From: Eutypella sp. D-1
Taxonomy: Eukaryota; Ascomycota; Sordariomycetes; Xylariales; Diatrypaceae
Assembly (NCBI GenBank): GCA_023313575.1
Contig: JAJTTP010000010.1
Coordinates: forward strand, 1,116,001-1,180,000
Length of the DNA: 64,000 nt
Direction: 5' to 3'
Under the pieces are notes generated by a model that searched no databases, had not been told where the DNA came from, and saw only the letters and a list, made by a program, of their open reading frames with translations. A program made the translations under genes and the position numbers. Of this stretch, positions 1-9,459 are shown piece by piece; position 1 is the stretch's first letter; every line of letters starts with the position of its first letter.

Positions 1-529
1 GCCAGAAGAAGCCCGGTGACCGCGGCGCTGCTACCGCCCCTAACACCCCGCCCAAGCGTCTCCCGGACGTCCTTGTCGAGTCGAAGACTACCGAGGAGCA
101 GGCTTCTATCTACCGGCTTAGCGGTGATTACAAGTAAGTCCCACCTACCCATGATCTTTTCTGCCTTTTACTCTACCTAGAGGGAGGTACGGAGGCTAGC
201 CCCCAAAACGGATAAAGGAAAGCTAACTCTTTGGTGCGCCCAATAGCCCACTCCACATCGACCCGTCCTTCGCCAAGATGGGCGGCTTCAAGAAGCCGAT
301 CCTGCACGGCCTGTGCTTCATGGGCGTGGCGGGCAAGGCGGTGTACGAGCGCTTCGGCGCCTTCCGGAACATCAAGGTGCGGTTCGCCGGTACCGTGCTG
401 CCCGGACAGACCTTGGTCACGGAGATGTGGAAGGACGGCGACCGCAAGGTCGTCTTCCAGACCAAGGTCAAGGAGACCGGCAAGCTCGCCATCTCGGGCG
501 GCGCCGCCGAGCTTGTCAACGACCGATAG
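1..529 (+). CDS. fox2: Peroxisomal multifunctional beta-oxidation enzyme (hydratase 2 / 3-hydroxyacyl-CoA dehydrogenase), 3' end only
   Basis: This is the C-terminal part of a MaoC-like enoyl-CoA hydratase 2 domain, the last module of the fungal MFE-2 (Fox2) enzyme that performs steps two and three of peroxisomal fatty-acid beta-oxidation. The exon runs off the left window edge and ends at 133. An intron lies at 134-246 (GTAAGT donor, AATAG acceptor), and exon 2 runs 247-529. Across the splice the frame reads YRLSGDYNPLHIDP, the hydratase-2 signature with the catalytic Asp and His, followed by [15 protein letters not shown], a conserved hot-dog segment. The protein ends AELVNDR, so no canonical SKL-type PTS1 is visible. 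Assignment to the multidomain Fox2 rather than a stand-alone hydratase is an inference, because the dehydrogenase domains would lie upstream of the window. Confidence 0.88.
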
Positions 530-654
530 GCGAGCGAGTGTATGAGAACCTAGCGGAAGAAACCTACCTAGGCAAACGATTGCTTGCCCTGCGGCACACA
601 ACGTCCTGCGCATATATATAATTGCCGTAGGAAGGAGAGACCTGACGAAGTCCT

Positions 655-683
655 ATGTATGGATGGATGGATGCATGGATGGG
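655..683. repeat. TGGA tetranucleotide microsatellite
   Basis: Imperfect TGGA repeats lie about 130 bp after the fox2 stop codon, probably in the 3' UTR. Confidence 0.7.
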
Positions 684-737
684 AGACGGTTTTGAATGTT
701 AGCATAATGTAGAATGAACCTCTTGTGATATTATATA

Positions 738-743
738 AATAAA
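738..743 (+). terminator. Candidate poly(A) signal AATAAA for fox2
   Basis: An AATAAA hexamer sits about 210 nt downstream of the fox2 stop in AT-rich sequence, a reasonable 3'-UTR length. Fungal polyadenylation signals are degenerate, so this is only a candidate. Confidence 0.35.
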
Positions 744-1538
744 TTGTTCCTGTCTTCTCACGAACCTCTTAAACTAAACCACACTCCGACGTGCATAGGT
801 ACGTATACATTCACATTTGAATAATAATATTGGATCTGGGTAAAGCATATTATATTGCTGTGTTTTGTAGCCGTACAGACAAGCCCAGGCTCAAACCGAG
901 TCAAGCGTCAAAAGACGCATTACGACGATCGATGCCGACGGACTTCTTCTGCTTGCGTTTTGGTTTTGGGTATAATCGATCTATCTATCTGTTTATCTAT
1001 CCTATCCGTTTTGCTCTGTTCTCTTCTGTTCTGTTTCGTCCGTCCGGTCTCGTGGCGCTTATCGAATTCTCCTTTCTCTTTTCCTGTCGTCCTTCTCTCT
1101 CTGCCTTTTGGCAGGGAAGGGGGTGGGGTGTTGGGGTGGTGAATACTTCAGCTCGTATAGTTAACAAAAACTCAGAACGCCAGGCCTCCCTTACCCAACC
1201 ACCCAAGTCCCAGATAAATGAATCCAAAAAACAAGAACCCAAAACGCCGAACTATACACGCCCCGCCAGTCCGCCGCCTCCCATATTTTCATGTAATGTG
1301 TGTAAGCTATTCCCTACTAGGCAGGAAAGAAAAAACAATAACTAGTAAAAGCAATGGTAGTAGTGGTGGTGGTCATAATAGTTCCGACACGGGGTAACTT
1401 TGGCGCTCTGCCGGCAACAGGTTACTCTCTTCTTTATTGGCCCTTCCTCGATAGCTGGCCACTGAGTACGCTACTAAGCCTGGAGATGGTGGGGGGCTGG
1501 GGAACTCCCCCCTTTTGTCTTTTCGCACTCGAAATGCA

Positions 1539-3809
1539 TCACACAAATAAGGCCTCGACAACCATGTCGCAGAACTCCTCCATGGAGGGCATCTTGCCGC
1601 CGGGGAAGAGGCGGCGACGGGGCCGCTTCCGGGACTTCGAGCCGCGGCCCCCACTGCCACCGCCACCGCCAGGATCACCGGGAGAGCGGGCGCCGGCGCC
1701 GTCGCCGTCACCGCCGAGGTCGGCGTTCTCGAGGTAGGCTCTCTCGGCATCGGAGAGGTCGCGGGCCTCCGCCTCGCGCCAGCGGGCCTCGGCTTCCTCG
1801 CGGGCGCGGCGGAGCACGGCGTCGACGTCCTCGGATTCCCAGAGGTTGCAGCGGTCGCACTCGTGGCAGCGGGAGCCGTCGCCCTCGGGGCGAAAGTGCT
1901 GGCAGAAGTGGCGGTAGCCGTCGGGTCCTAGGTCGGCGCGACACACGTAGCACATGCGGTAGCCGCAGGGGCAGGTTAGCTTGTTGCATCCCGCCGTCTT
2001 GACGAACGACGTCGCGCACCGCGGACACACCCGCTTCACGGCCGCCGACATCGCCTGCTCCACCTGCGTCCGCAGCGCCACCAGCGATGACTCGTGGCAC
2101 ACGTGTACGTCCGTCCACCCCTTGCCGCACGATAGGCAGGACGCCCGCCCGCATCCCGGGTCGCGGCACCGGAACCGCAGCCCGCGGCGTCGCCGCCGGT
2201 GCCGGTCCAGCGCTCCGCGCGCGTGACCCGCCATCGCGGCTCGCAGCGAGGGCGCGCAGTACAGGAGCGCCAGCACGCCCAGCGCCACGGGTACCAGAAG
2301 GCACAGAGGCAGCAGGAGGATGCCGACGAGGGTCAAGATGAGGTTGGGGAGGTTGCTGGCGCGCAGACGCAGGCGGCCGGCGGGGCCCGGCGGCAAGTAC
2401 AGTTCGTCGACCTCGGCGTAGTGGCAGAAGGGGCAGCGGACGAGGGGCAGGCCGCTGGCGACGAGGCCGTGCTCTGCGAGCCGCCGGTCTAGCTGGTGCA
2501 GGATCTCGAAGCCCTTCTTCTCCTCGAGCATCGCGCGCCGCATATGCTCCTCGGATACGCGGCCCCCACACCCGTCCGCGCCCGGGCACACCGCCGGGCA
2601 CCGCAGCGTGCCCGTCTCCGGGTCGATGGTGCGCCGCCACCCCTGCCCGAACACCGCCTCTCGTATCGAGTGCTGCACGCACCTGAAGCAGATCATGTGA
2701 CACTCGGAGGAGCTTTCTTCTTCTTCCCCGCTGAGGCCGCCATTGCAAGTAGTGAACTCCTCGAACGTCGCCTCCGTGAAGCAGCACCCGCACTCGTACG
2801 TCGCGTCATGGGCTTCGGCCTCCTCGGTATGCAGCTCCAGCGCCAGAGCGCGGTCTTTCTCCTCGCGCTCAGCCTTTTCGAGTCGCCTCAGCGGCGCTAC
2901 CAGTGCCTCGAACAGCTCGCGGTCGAGCTCCGCGCTGCCGGTGGCCCGGACGGCGGGCACGATGGAACCGGCTCCGGTGGACCGCCAGACGACCAGGGGG
3001 TGGTGGGCGGCCTCGTCACCGGCCGCGACGGGCTTGCGGCGGAAGATCATGGACGATATCGCGAACTTCCAAGACTTGGTCGAGAGCTCGACCAGGGTCG
3101 GCCGCGCGGCCAGGTATGAGTGGTTCGTTTCGGAGAGCACGGCGTCGATGGACGACTTTGAGAGGCCCTTGAATTCCTGCAGGGCTAGATTCCGCACTGC
3201 CTCTTTGTATCTCGCGTCTCTGAACGCCTCGTTCCGTGGTATTAAACTATGCCTTTGCCGTATTTCCGCCTCCTTCGCGTCCTCGTTCTGTCCCGCTTCG
3301 GACAAATCTTGTTCCCCCCGTTGTCGTGACTGTTCATCTGCTTCTGGCGGCGATGGCGGCAGTGGTGGCGGCGGTGGTGGTGGTTGATCGTTGGCGTTGC
3401 TCGCGGTCCTCCGACGGCCCTTGACGAACGCGCCCGGATTCCTGAGCAGTAAATCGGTGACGATCTCGATGCGAGATTCCTCGGAAAAGCTGGAAAGCAT
3501 CTCCCGGAACACCTCGATCTGCACATCGGGGAATAACGTGGCAAGAACCTCAAGATTGCCATTTAGGTCGGCGATGTGGCGCGGTAAAGGCTCGGGAGGA
3601 CGGAGCTGTGAATCGTCCGAGATGTACACGGTGCCGCCGGTGATGGGCGACGGGTCAGCGGGACTCCGGGACTGTCGACGCGAGTGGGAAGAGTTGATGG
3701 TAGAGGAGGAATCGACGGAAGAAGATGATGCTCCTGCTGCTGCTCGTCGGCTCTGTTTACCGCTCGACCTCGAGGACTCGCTCTTCCCCAGGAGGTTTGC
3801 TAGGAACAT
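1539..3809 (-). CDS. RBR-type (RING-IBR-RING2) E3 ubiquitin ligase with CUE-like segment and embedded hydrophobic helix
   Basis: The gene is one uninterrupted exon of 756 residues. From the N terminus it has a Ser-rich region, a CUE-like ubiquitin-binding segment near residues 83-125 (LATLFPD motif), a polyproline run near 143-155, and three Cys-rich modules. RING1 is near 340-415 (CGCC, CFRC, CPAVCP). The IBR is near 459-571 (CPFC, CRDPGC, CLSCGK). RING2 is near 595-650 (CPRC, GCNKLTCPCG, CYVC). By RBR alignment logic Cys613 in GCNKLTC would carry the ubiquitin thioester. The arrangement is closest to the RNF216/TRIAD3 branch. A strongly hydrophobic stretch (about 490-517) followed by a run of Arg is inserted within the IBR, which suggests membrane anchoring. 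A Gly/Lys/Arg-rich stretch precedes the C terminus. Substrates cannot be inferred. Confidence 0.87.
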   Translation of the reverse strand: MFLANLLGKSESSRSSGKQSRRAAAGASSSSVDSSSTINSSHSRRQSRSPADPSPITGGTVYISDDSQLRPPEPLPRHIADLNGNLEVLATLFPDVQIEVFREMLSSFSEESRIEIVTDLLLRNPGAFVKGRRRTASNANDQPPPPPPPLPPSPPEADEQSRQRGEQDLSEAGQNEDAKEAEIRQRHSLIPRNEAFRDARYKEAVRNLALQEFKGLSKSSIDAVLSETNHSYLAARPTLVELSTKSWKFAISSMIFRRKPVAAGDEAAHHPLVVWRSTGAGSIVPAVRATGSAELDRELFEALVAPLRRLEKAEREEKDRALALELHTEEAEAHDATYECGCCFTEATFEEFTTCNGGLSGEEEESSSECHMICFRCVQHSIREAVFGQGWRRTIDPETGTLRCPAVCPGADGCGGRVSEEHMRRAMLEEKKGFEILHQLDRRLAEHGLVASGLPLVRCPFCHYAEVDELYLPPGPAGRLRLRASNLPNLILTLVGILLLPLCLLVPVALGVLALLYCAPSLRAAMAGHARGALDRHRRRRRGLRFRCRDPGCGRASCLSCGKGWTDVHVCHESSLVALRTQVEQAMSAAVKRVCPRCATSFVKTAGCNKLTCPCGYRMCYVCRADLGPDGYRHFCQHFRPEGDGSRCHECDRCNLWESEDVDAVLRRAREEAEARWREAEARDLSDAERAYLENADLGGDGDGAGARSPGDPGGGGGSGGRGSKSRKRPRRRLFPGGKMPSMEEFCDMVVEALFV

Positions 3810-4971
3810 CTTGGCTCGATGTTTTTTTTTCTTCTTCTTCTTCTAGCTCAAGAATAATCGAGTATTTGATTCATCATCGCTGTCTTCCCTGCCTAATTTA
3901 AGTTATATAGTAATAAGGTGGGTTGTCTCGGTGGTCTTGACGGTCTCGGGCGTCACGGAGGTCACGGGGGAAGTTCGGTGATGCAATGATTGTGGTTGTA
4001 CTTCGTGCGTTATACTACCTATTTAGGTAGGTAGTAATGAAGTAGAAATTATTTGTTAAGTACTTATGTAAGAGCGTAAGGTGTTGAATATTCTCTAGGG
4101 CTTGAAAGCAAGTGGAATAGTATGTAGTATGTAGTAGTTATTGAAATGACAAAAAGGTGCTATGATGCTCTGAAGATCCCGAGGTCTGCTCTGAGGATGT
4201 GCTAATCTGCCTATCAAGTTGTAAGTACTTAGTTAGGTATTTCGAACTGCCCTCAGGGCTACCTATCTTGCTATGTTAGCTGTTAAAGTAAGACCCTGTA
4301 AACTTACCCTAGGCAGGCTAGGCAGGTAGGCAGTTACTTAGTAGGTATTCGGCCTGTAGGCAGGGTTCGCAGGGGTTCAAATCGAATGAACTCCAATTAT
4401 TGCATACTTAGGTATACGATTGCATATGTTACCCGCTAATATCACAAGCTTATATCTTAGGGAGTGAGCGGGGGATTCCGGGGACTCTTCCGGGGAAGGT
4501 CCAATTAACTACTTACAACTATGTAAACGTGAGGTTATGGGCAGGTCAGGTAAATAAGCATAATATCGAGTGATTTTGCACAGTTAGCCTATTACTCTCT
4601 TTGTCTCTGAAATAGAAATGGAGAGTGTCTTTATGTCAGGAAACCTCCCGGGTTAATGTGAATGGTATAACAGGCACTCTAAGTAAAATCCAGTGCTGCT
4701 CTACCCCTGATTACCTAACGTATCACATGCATAGCATCTGCTGTAATCGGGTCCCTTAAAAGCTTACCTGGGTACGTAGTAATTTCTTACAAGCTTTCAA
4801 TAAAGTTACCTCAATCGTAAAGGTGGATTGGGGAATCGACAAATCGTCAGGACAGCGCAAACATTTGTTTTGGCCGGGCTATTAGGAAGCCTAAGAAATG
4901 TCGGGGTGGTTGGCCTCCGAGTCCCGAGAGTGACTTATTAGTCCATAATAAGTCAGAAAATTTCTAGCGTT
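3810..4971. other. Spacer between the RBR gene promoter and tRNA-Pro
   Basis: This AT-rich spacer contains the promoter of the minus-strand ligase gene, with a CTT/T-rich tract at 3825-3845 just upstream of its start. It also carries several TAGGTAGG/CTAGGCAGG-type elements (about 4016-4035 and 4305-4350). No coding sequence is visible. Confidence 0.6.
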
Positions 4972-5077
4972 GGCTCAATGGTCTAGTCGTATGATTGTCG
5001 CTTCGGGTCTCCCTCGTGGTAGGAAAACACCGCGAACCAAATGTGACAGGTCCCGGGTTCAAATCCCGGTTGAGCCC
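4972..5077 (+). tRNA. tRNA-Pro(CGG) with a 34-nt anticodon-loop intron
   Basis: The acceptor stem GGCTCAA (4972-4978) pairs with TTGAGCC (5070-5076), with discriminator base C5077. The anticodon loop reads TTCGGG, giving CGG at 5004-5006. It is interrupted after position 37 by a 34-nt intron (5008-5041), the canonical eukaryotic tRNA intron position. The 5' anticodon stem GTCGC pairs with GTGAC (5043-5047) with one G-T wobble. The T arm GGTTCAAATCC gives a good B box. Removing the intron leaves 72 nt. It decodes CCG (Pro). Confidence 0.95.
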
Positions 5078-5081
5078 ATCA

Positions 5082-5097
5082 TTTTGCTCTGCTTTTT
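5082..5097 (+). terminator. RNA polymerase III terminator of tRNA-Pro
   Basis: A T4 run (5082-5085) starts four bases after the mature tRNA end, and a T5 run follows at 5093-5097. This is a typical Pol III stop. Confidence 0.75.
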
Positions 5098-6186
5098 GCT
5101 TTTTGCTTTTGCTTGTTTTTTTGCCTCAGGCATCTCTTTTTTTTCTTCTCTTACACTACTACCACCATAGTTGTTTATGTAATATATCTATGATCTTATA
5201 TTTCTATATTGCATGTGCATGAACTGTCTCAGGTTGACGATTTTACATTGTGAACTATAACTAGACTGCATTCTTTTTCCCGTCCCGCTAGAATATTCAT
5301 CACATTTCTAATACGAGAGTGGTCCAGATTGCAAATTGGACATCAAGTATTCGAAGTCCATATACATAATAAGTGACTGGATACGATTCAACTAGTAAAT
5401 GGAGAAGGTGAAACCTCCTCGATGTTGATCGAACAGCCTCAAAACCCCTTTGGTGTAACCTGCACCACGTTACATAGGAGTTTGATCGTAATGTTGTCGA
5501 CGTATCTGCATACCGACTAGAATCATCATGTACTCACTCCTCCCGCTCATGAACACCGAACAAGACGCGGGAGCCTCGAATAATCGAAATCGAGATCATG
5601 ATGTCTCGCCTCTCGATACCTGCTTGATTGCCAATTACTGCCTACTATGACATATCAGAATGTCGCTAGTTAGGCGGTGGGGATTCCTCCCTATCTCATG
5701 CACAGTCCAGTTGTTATAGAAATCGCCGTCGGTGAGCAATGGACAAGAAGCAGTCCAAGGTGCAACTGTTACCGAATAACCAATGGCTTGGGCCTGGCGA
5801 GTATAACAACAGTCTTACCTATGCTCTCTCCACAAAATGGAATGCTGGTTCCGTAGGATTTGGAGAGCAACACTAGGAAAACGGGCACATCAATGGGCTG
5901 GTTTATAGGCCGCTTGTTACATCAACATTGCGGGAGAAAAAAATCCCGTGATACCTAGGGCTGTCGTGGTATATTCTATACATGTCCAAATTGGATGCAA
6001 GTAAGAATGGCTTGAACTGCCTTATAGCTGTGGGTAGTTTCTATACACTGTATCCCGACTTCCGACTTCGTATTGTGTATATAAGAGTTTCATGATTTAC
6101 GTAAATGCTTATTCTCTGCATATGAATGATTCGTGGCCTGCATAGGAGACAATTATTACTTGGCTCAGCATTCATTCGACCCTTAA

Positions 6187-6200
6187 CCCCCCCCCCCCCC
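6187..6200. repeat. Poly-C run
   Basis: Fourteen consecutive C residues, a homopolymer whose length is prone to sequencing error. No function is assigned. Confidence 0.8.
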
Positions 6201-6963
6201 TTTTTCTCTCCAGAGGGATTTAGGATTTTATACTTGTATGCACACCCACTCAACCACTGACCCAGCGCTAGGTTTCCTGCGCATGCACGCGTGCGACTTT
6301 TCTTAAGCTTGTGATACACACCCCAAATATCATGTAGCAGTTCATTGGGCAGCCATAAGTTTGACCGGCGGGCGGGCGCGCGAACGACTTCTGCCTTATT
6401 TTTTCCTCTTTTTCTTTTTTCCAATTTCCGGACGGGTGGAACTGGCGGACACGACGAACGGCGGCTTGCCTGAGAGTTTTTTTTTAGTTGGACGGTCGCG
6501 CGTGCACTACTGCAGGAACCGCGTGGCATTCGGTGGGCGCCACCTCGCCGCCGGGCTCAGGGGGGAAACAGAAGACAGTAGTTAGATCCCCCTAAAAACA
6601 CCCAAACACAAAAACAATCTCGTTTATCATCTCGTTTATCAAAAACGAGGTCATGCGACCATCTTTGAAGTTATGATGATGAGCTTTACTTTACTTAAGA
6701 TATTCTTGCAGTGTTATGCGTGCACACACACGTGCATACGCAAGCCGATATTAGCATAGTAGTATAACGACGGAGTATAAGGCTGAAATCTGGCAGTGAT
6801 CGTCGCGGTCGGGGACATCGGCCATCGAGGGCCCCGTGGTTAACTAGTTGCTGGGCATGTGCCAGAGCCTACATGTCCACTGCATCGCCGCTGGCTTGCC
6901 TGTAACCGCGGCGCCCGCGCGGCGCCCGAGTGTTGCAGGAAACATGGGGGGCGGGCCTTTTCC

Positions 6964-6977
6964 GGGGGGGGGGGGGG
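6964..6977. repeat. Poly-G run
   Basis: Fourteen consecutive G residues in the same spacer as the poly-C run. Confidence 0.8.
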
Positions 6978-9424
6978 CAGTTAGCCAGTCTACGTAATTG
7001 CATACGATGCAAATTTCGGCCGCGATGTTACTCCGTACAATTTCACCGGAAGCCGGGCCACGACCGCCCTCCAGGATAAGTACATACACATACATATAGT
7101 ATATGCATAACACAACGTTGAGTGCCGATACGAGATGAAAACCCCTTCGTCTAGGCCACACGGAGTGAACGACGGAGAGCGGCATACCTACCTACCTACG
7201 TAACCTAACCTAACCTACATACTGATTTTCAATAAGCATGAGCTGAACTGGCTGCTGAGCCTGCTGAACTGAAAACCCTCATCCTGTCCTGCGCTGGTGC
7301 CAGCCGTTCCCGATGCGGTGCCCCGAGCGAGAGCTATATATATACCTATACGTAGCACACAAGGTGCAATAACCAGGTGGTCCACGTGGGAGCCAGGGGG
7401 AACCCCGTACGTATATAGCGAAACAAGTTTTCTGTTATTCTCCATATATAGGCATCTACATATTTACATATTACATACGGGGAATATTATAGTACCACAG
7501 ACCAGCTACTAGGTACACACATACGCACCCAGGACGCCTCCTCACATATACCCAAGGAAAAACCGCGATCTAGATCGATATTACATACAAACTCTTTTTA
7601 CTTGTGGGCTTCCGGGGGGTTTACTGATGGAGTTACGTTAGCAAAGAGAGAAAAAAAAGCCGTCCTTGGCCTAGACCGATGCCTCTCTGCTCCACCTAGA
7701 CAAAGTCGTTTCACCTTTTTCCAGCAAGGCCTGCCGCTGTATCGGGCAACGGGGGCGGGCCCCCGTAGGAATTAATTACTATTAAGAAATGTCGGTCTGG
7801 TAAGTCAAGTCACGTCACGCGACGATGCAATCGTCACCTCAGAGGAGAAGAGAATAATAAGATCCCCTCTTCTCATACGCGCACCAACAGGGCAAGCGCT
7901 ACCTAACGAGACCCGTCCTATGTGAGGAAAGAGATCGAGTTGTTAGGGGGGAGAGGCCCAAAGGGGAGAAAAATTCAAGGGCTGCTGCTGCTGCTGCACG
8001 CCCCTCGAGTCTGCAGCGGCTCTTTTTGCCCTCCTTATCGTACTTAGGCAGGCTGCAATGCAAGTTCGGTCGAATACTAGCTGCCTACGCACGCACAAGG
8101 GTGGAGCTCGACCGTTGGGCATCGTCACAGCGGGGAACCCTTTGAAAGACAGGTCATGATAATTCCTCAAACTGTGCTCAGTAACAACAAAACAACCATA
8201 TCATGCTGGTGATGTGATGAGATGGGATGGGTTTTTTTTCTTAGCGAAGGGGCGCTTATGAATTTAGTAAGCCGGGGCAGCCCTACAGATAGTGAATAAA
8301 TACTACCATATAGGACTGGGATGTGCGCGTGGGCGACGTGGGAGGCCTGGCGGACTGGGCGGGCAAGTGCCGGATCTTGGGATGGGCTGGGCCTTTTGTT
8401 TTGGTCACATCGCTCTCCTCACCCGCTTTGCCCGGCACTGCAGGCGGCGACTTATTATTACTTAGAGATAATTATATGGGCTACTACTATACTTACACAC
8501 AAAGCCCATTGTTTTACTTAAGGAGGTAAATTCACCTCGCAGATGTGAGAGTTAGTCAATAAGCTGGCGACCTGACAAGCAGGATATCCGTCCTGGGTCT
8601 AAGCTAGGTTAGATGGTAAACAAACTGGGAAGAGGACGCGAAGGAGGCGGTTCCTAAGCATATATACTCCAGGGCCCTACTATTTACTACGTCTATCCAT
8701 GGACGCAACTAACTAAAATCCTCCGAACTTTAGCGACTTGGAGGGCATGTTTGTTGAAGGTCGGTCTGTACAATGTAGTCAGATAGAGTGGGATAAAATT
8801 AGAGTTGCATTACGCACGGGAGGAAAAAAGAGAAAAAAGATCCTGGCAAGCGGGATGGTTGCTGTGTGTAAGCCAGAAAATACCATACCGTCACGTCCCC
8901 ATCACGCCCCCATCACGTCGGTGATTCGTCGCTGCGTCCAGGGATCAGGGACGCAGGGCGCGTTTTCTCTACCAGCCTGCGGGCCCAAAACATCCATGAT
9001 AAGCGACGGACGGCCAGCCGAGGGGAGGGGAAGGGAGAGAGAGGAGCATGAAGGATGACAAAGGTTGCGGAGATTAGACATAGGGCGAAATACCAGATTT
9101 TCAGACACGGCGGTAAACAGTGAGATCTCGTCGATCGTCGACAGGCGCGTTCTGGAGGTGGTCTACGCTATAGAACCCTAGAGAGATGGGACTAGAGAGT
9201 TAAAGGCTTGGATATATCTTCTTACACACTTAAGTACTTAGGTAGTACTATGTATGTGCCTTTGAGGAGACGGAAAATTCCACTGCTAGCCAGTAAAAAA
9301 AATCTGTGATCGGCGACGCAGTTGAGGACACCGATGACCGCCAATAGCTAGGCCTAGGTAAGCATCGCGTTATGGACATCGTTACATCCGTTGGTTGGAG
9401 TGGCCCCAAATTCTTCAGGCTCTT

Positions 9425-9459
9425 CTTGTCCACGGTCTTGTCCACGGTCTTGTCCACGG
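9425..9459. repeat. 12-bp tandem repeat, three copies
   Basis: The unit CTTGTCCACGGT occurs three times in a row; the last copy differs at its final base. It falls in open frames on both strands (repeated VDKT in the minus frame), which explains those ORFs without invoking a gene. Confidence 0.85.

Larger units (their letters stand above)
530..1538. other. Convergent spacer between fox2 and the RBR ligase gene
   Basis: This holds the 3' flanks of two convergent genes. I see a TGGA-type tetranucleotide tract at 655-683, a possible poly(A) signal at 738-743, and CTAT-rich repeats near 976-1005. The open frames here are pyrimidine-rich, low-complexity translations and do not look coding. Confidence 0.6.

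Noticed and set aside
9425..9459. Short tandem repeats considered as a CRISPR-like array
   Set aside because: Units are directly adjacent with no spacers, and the genome is fungal.
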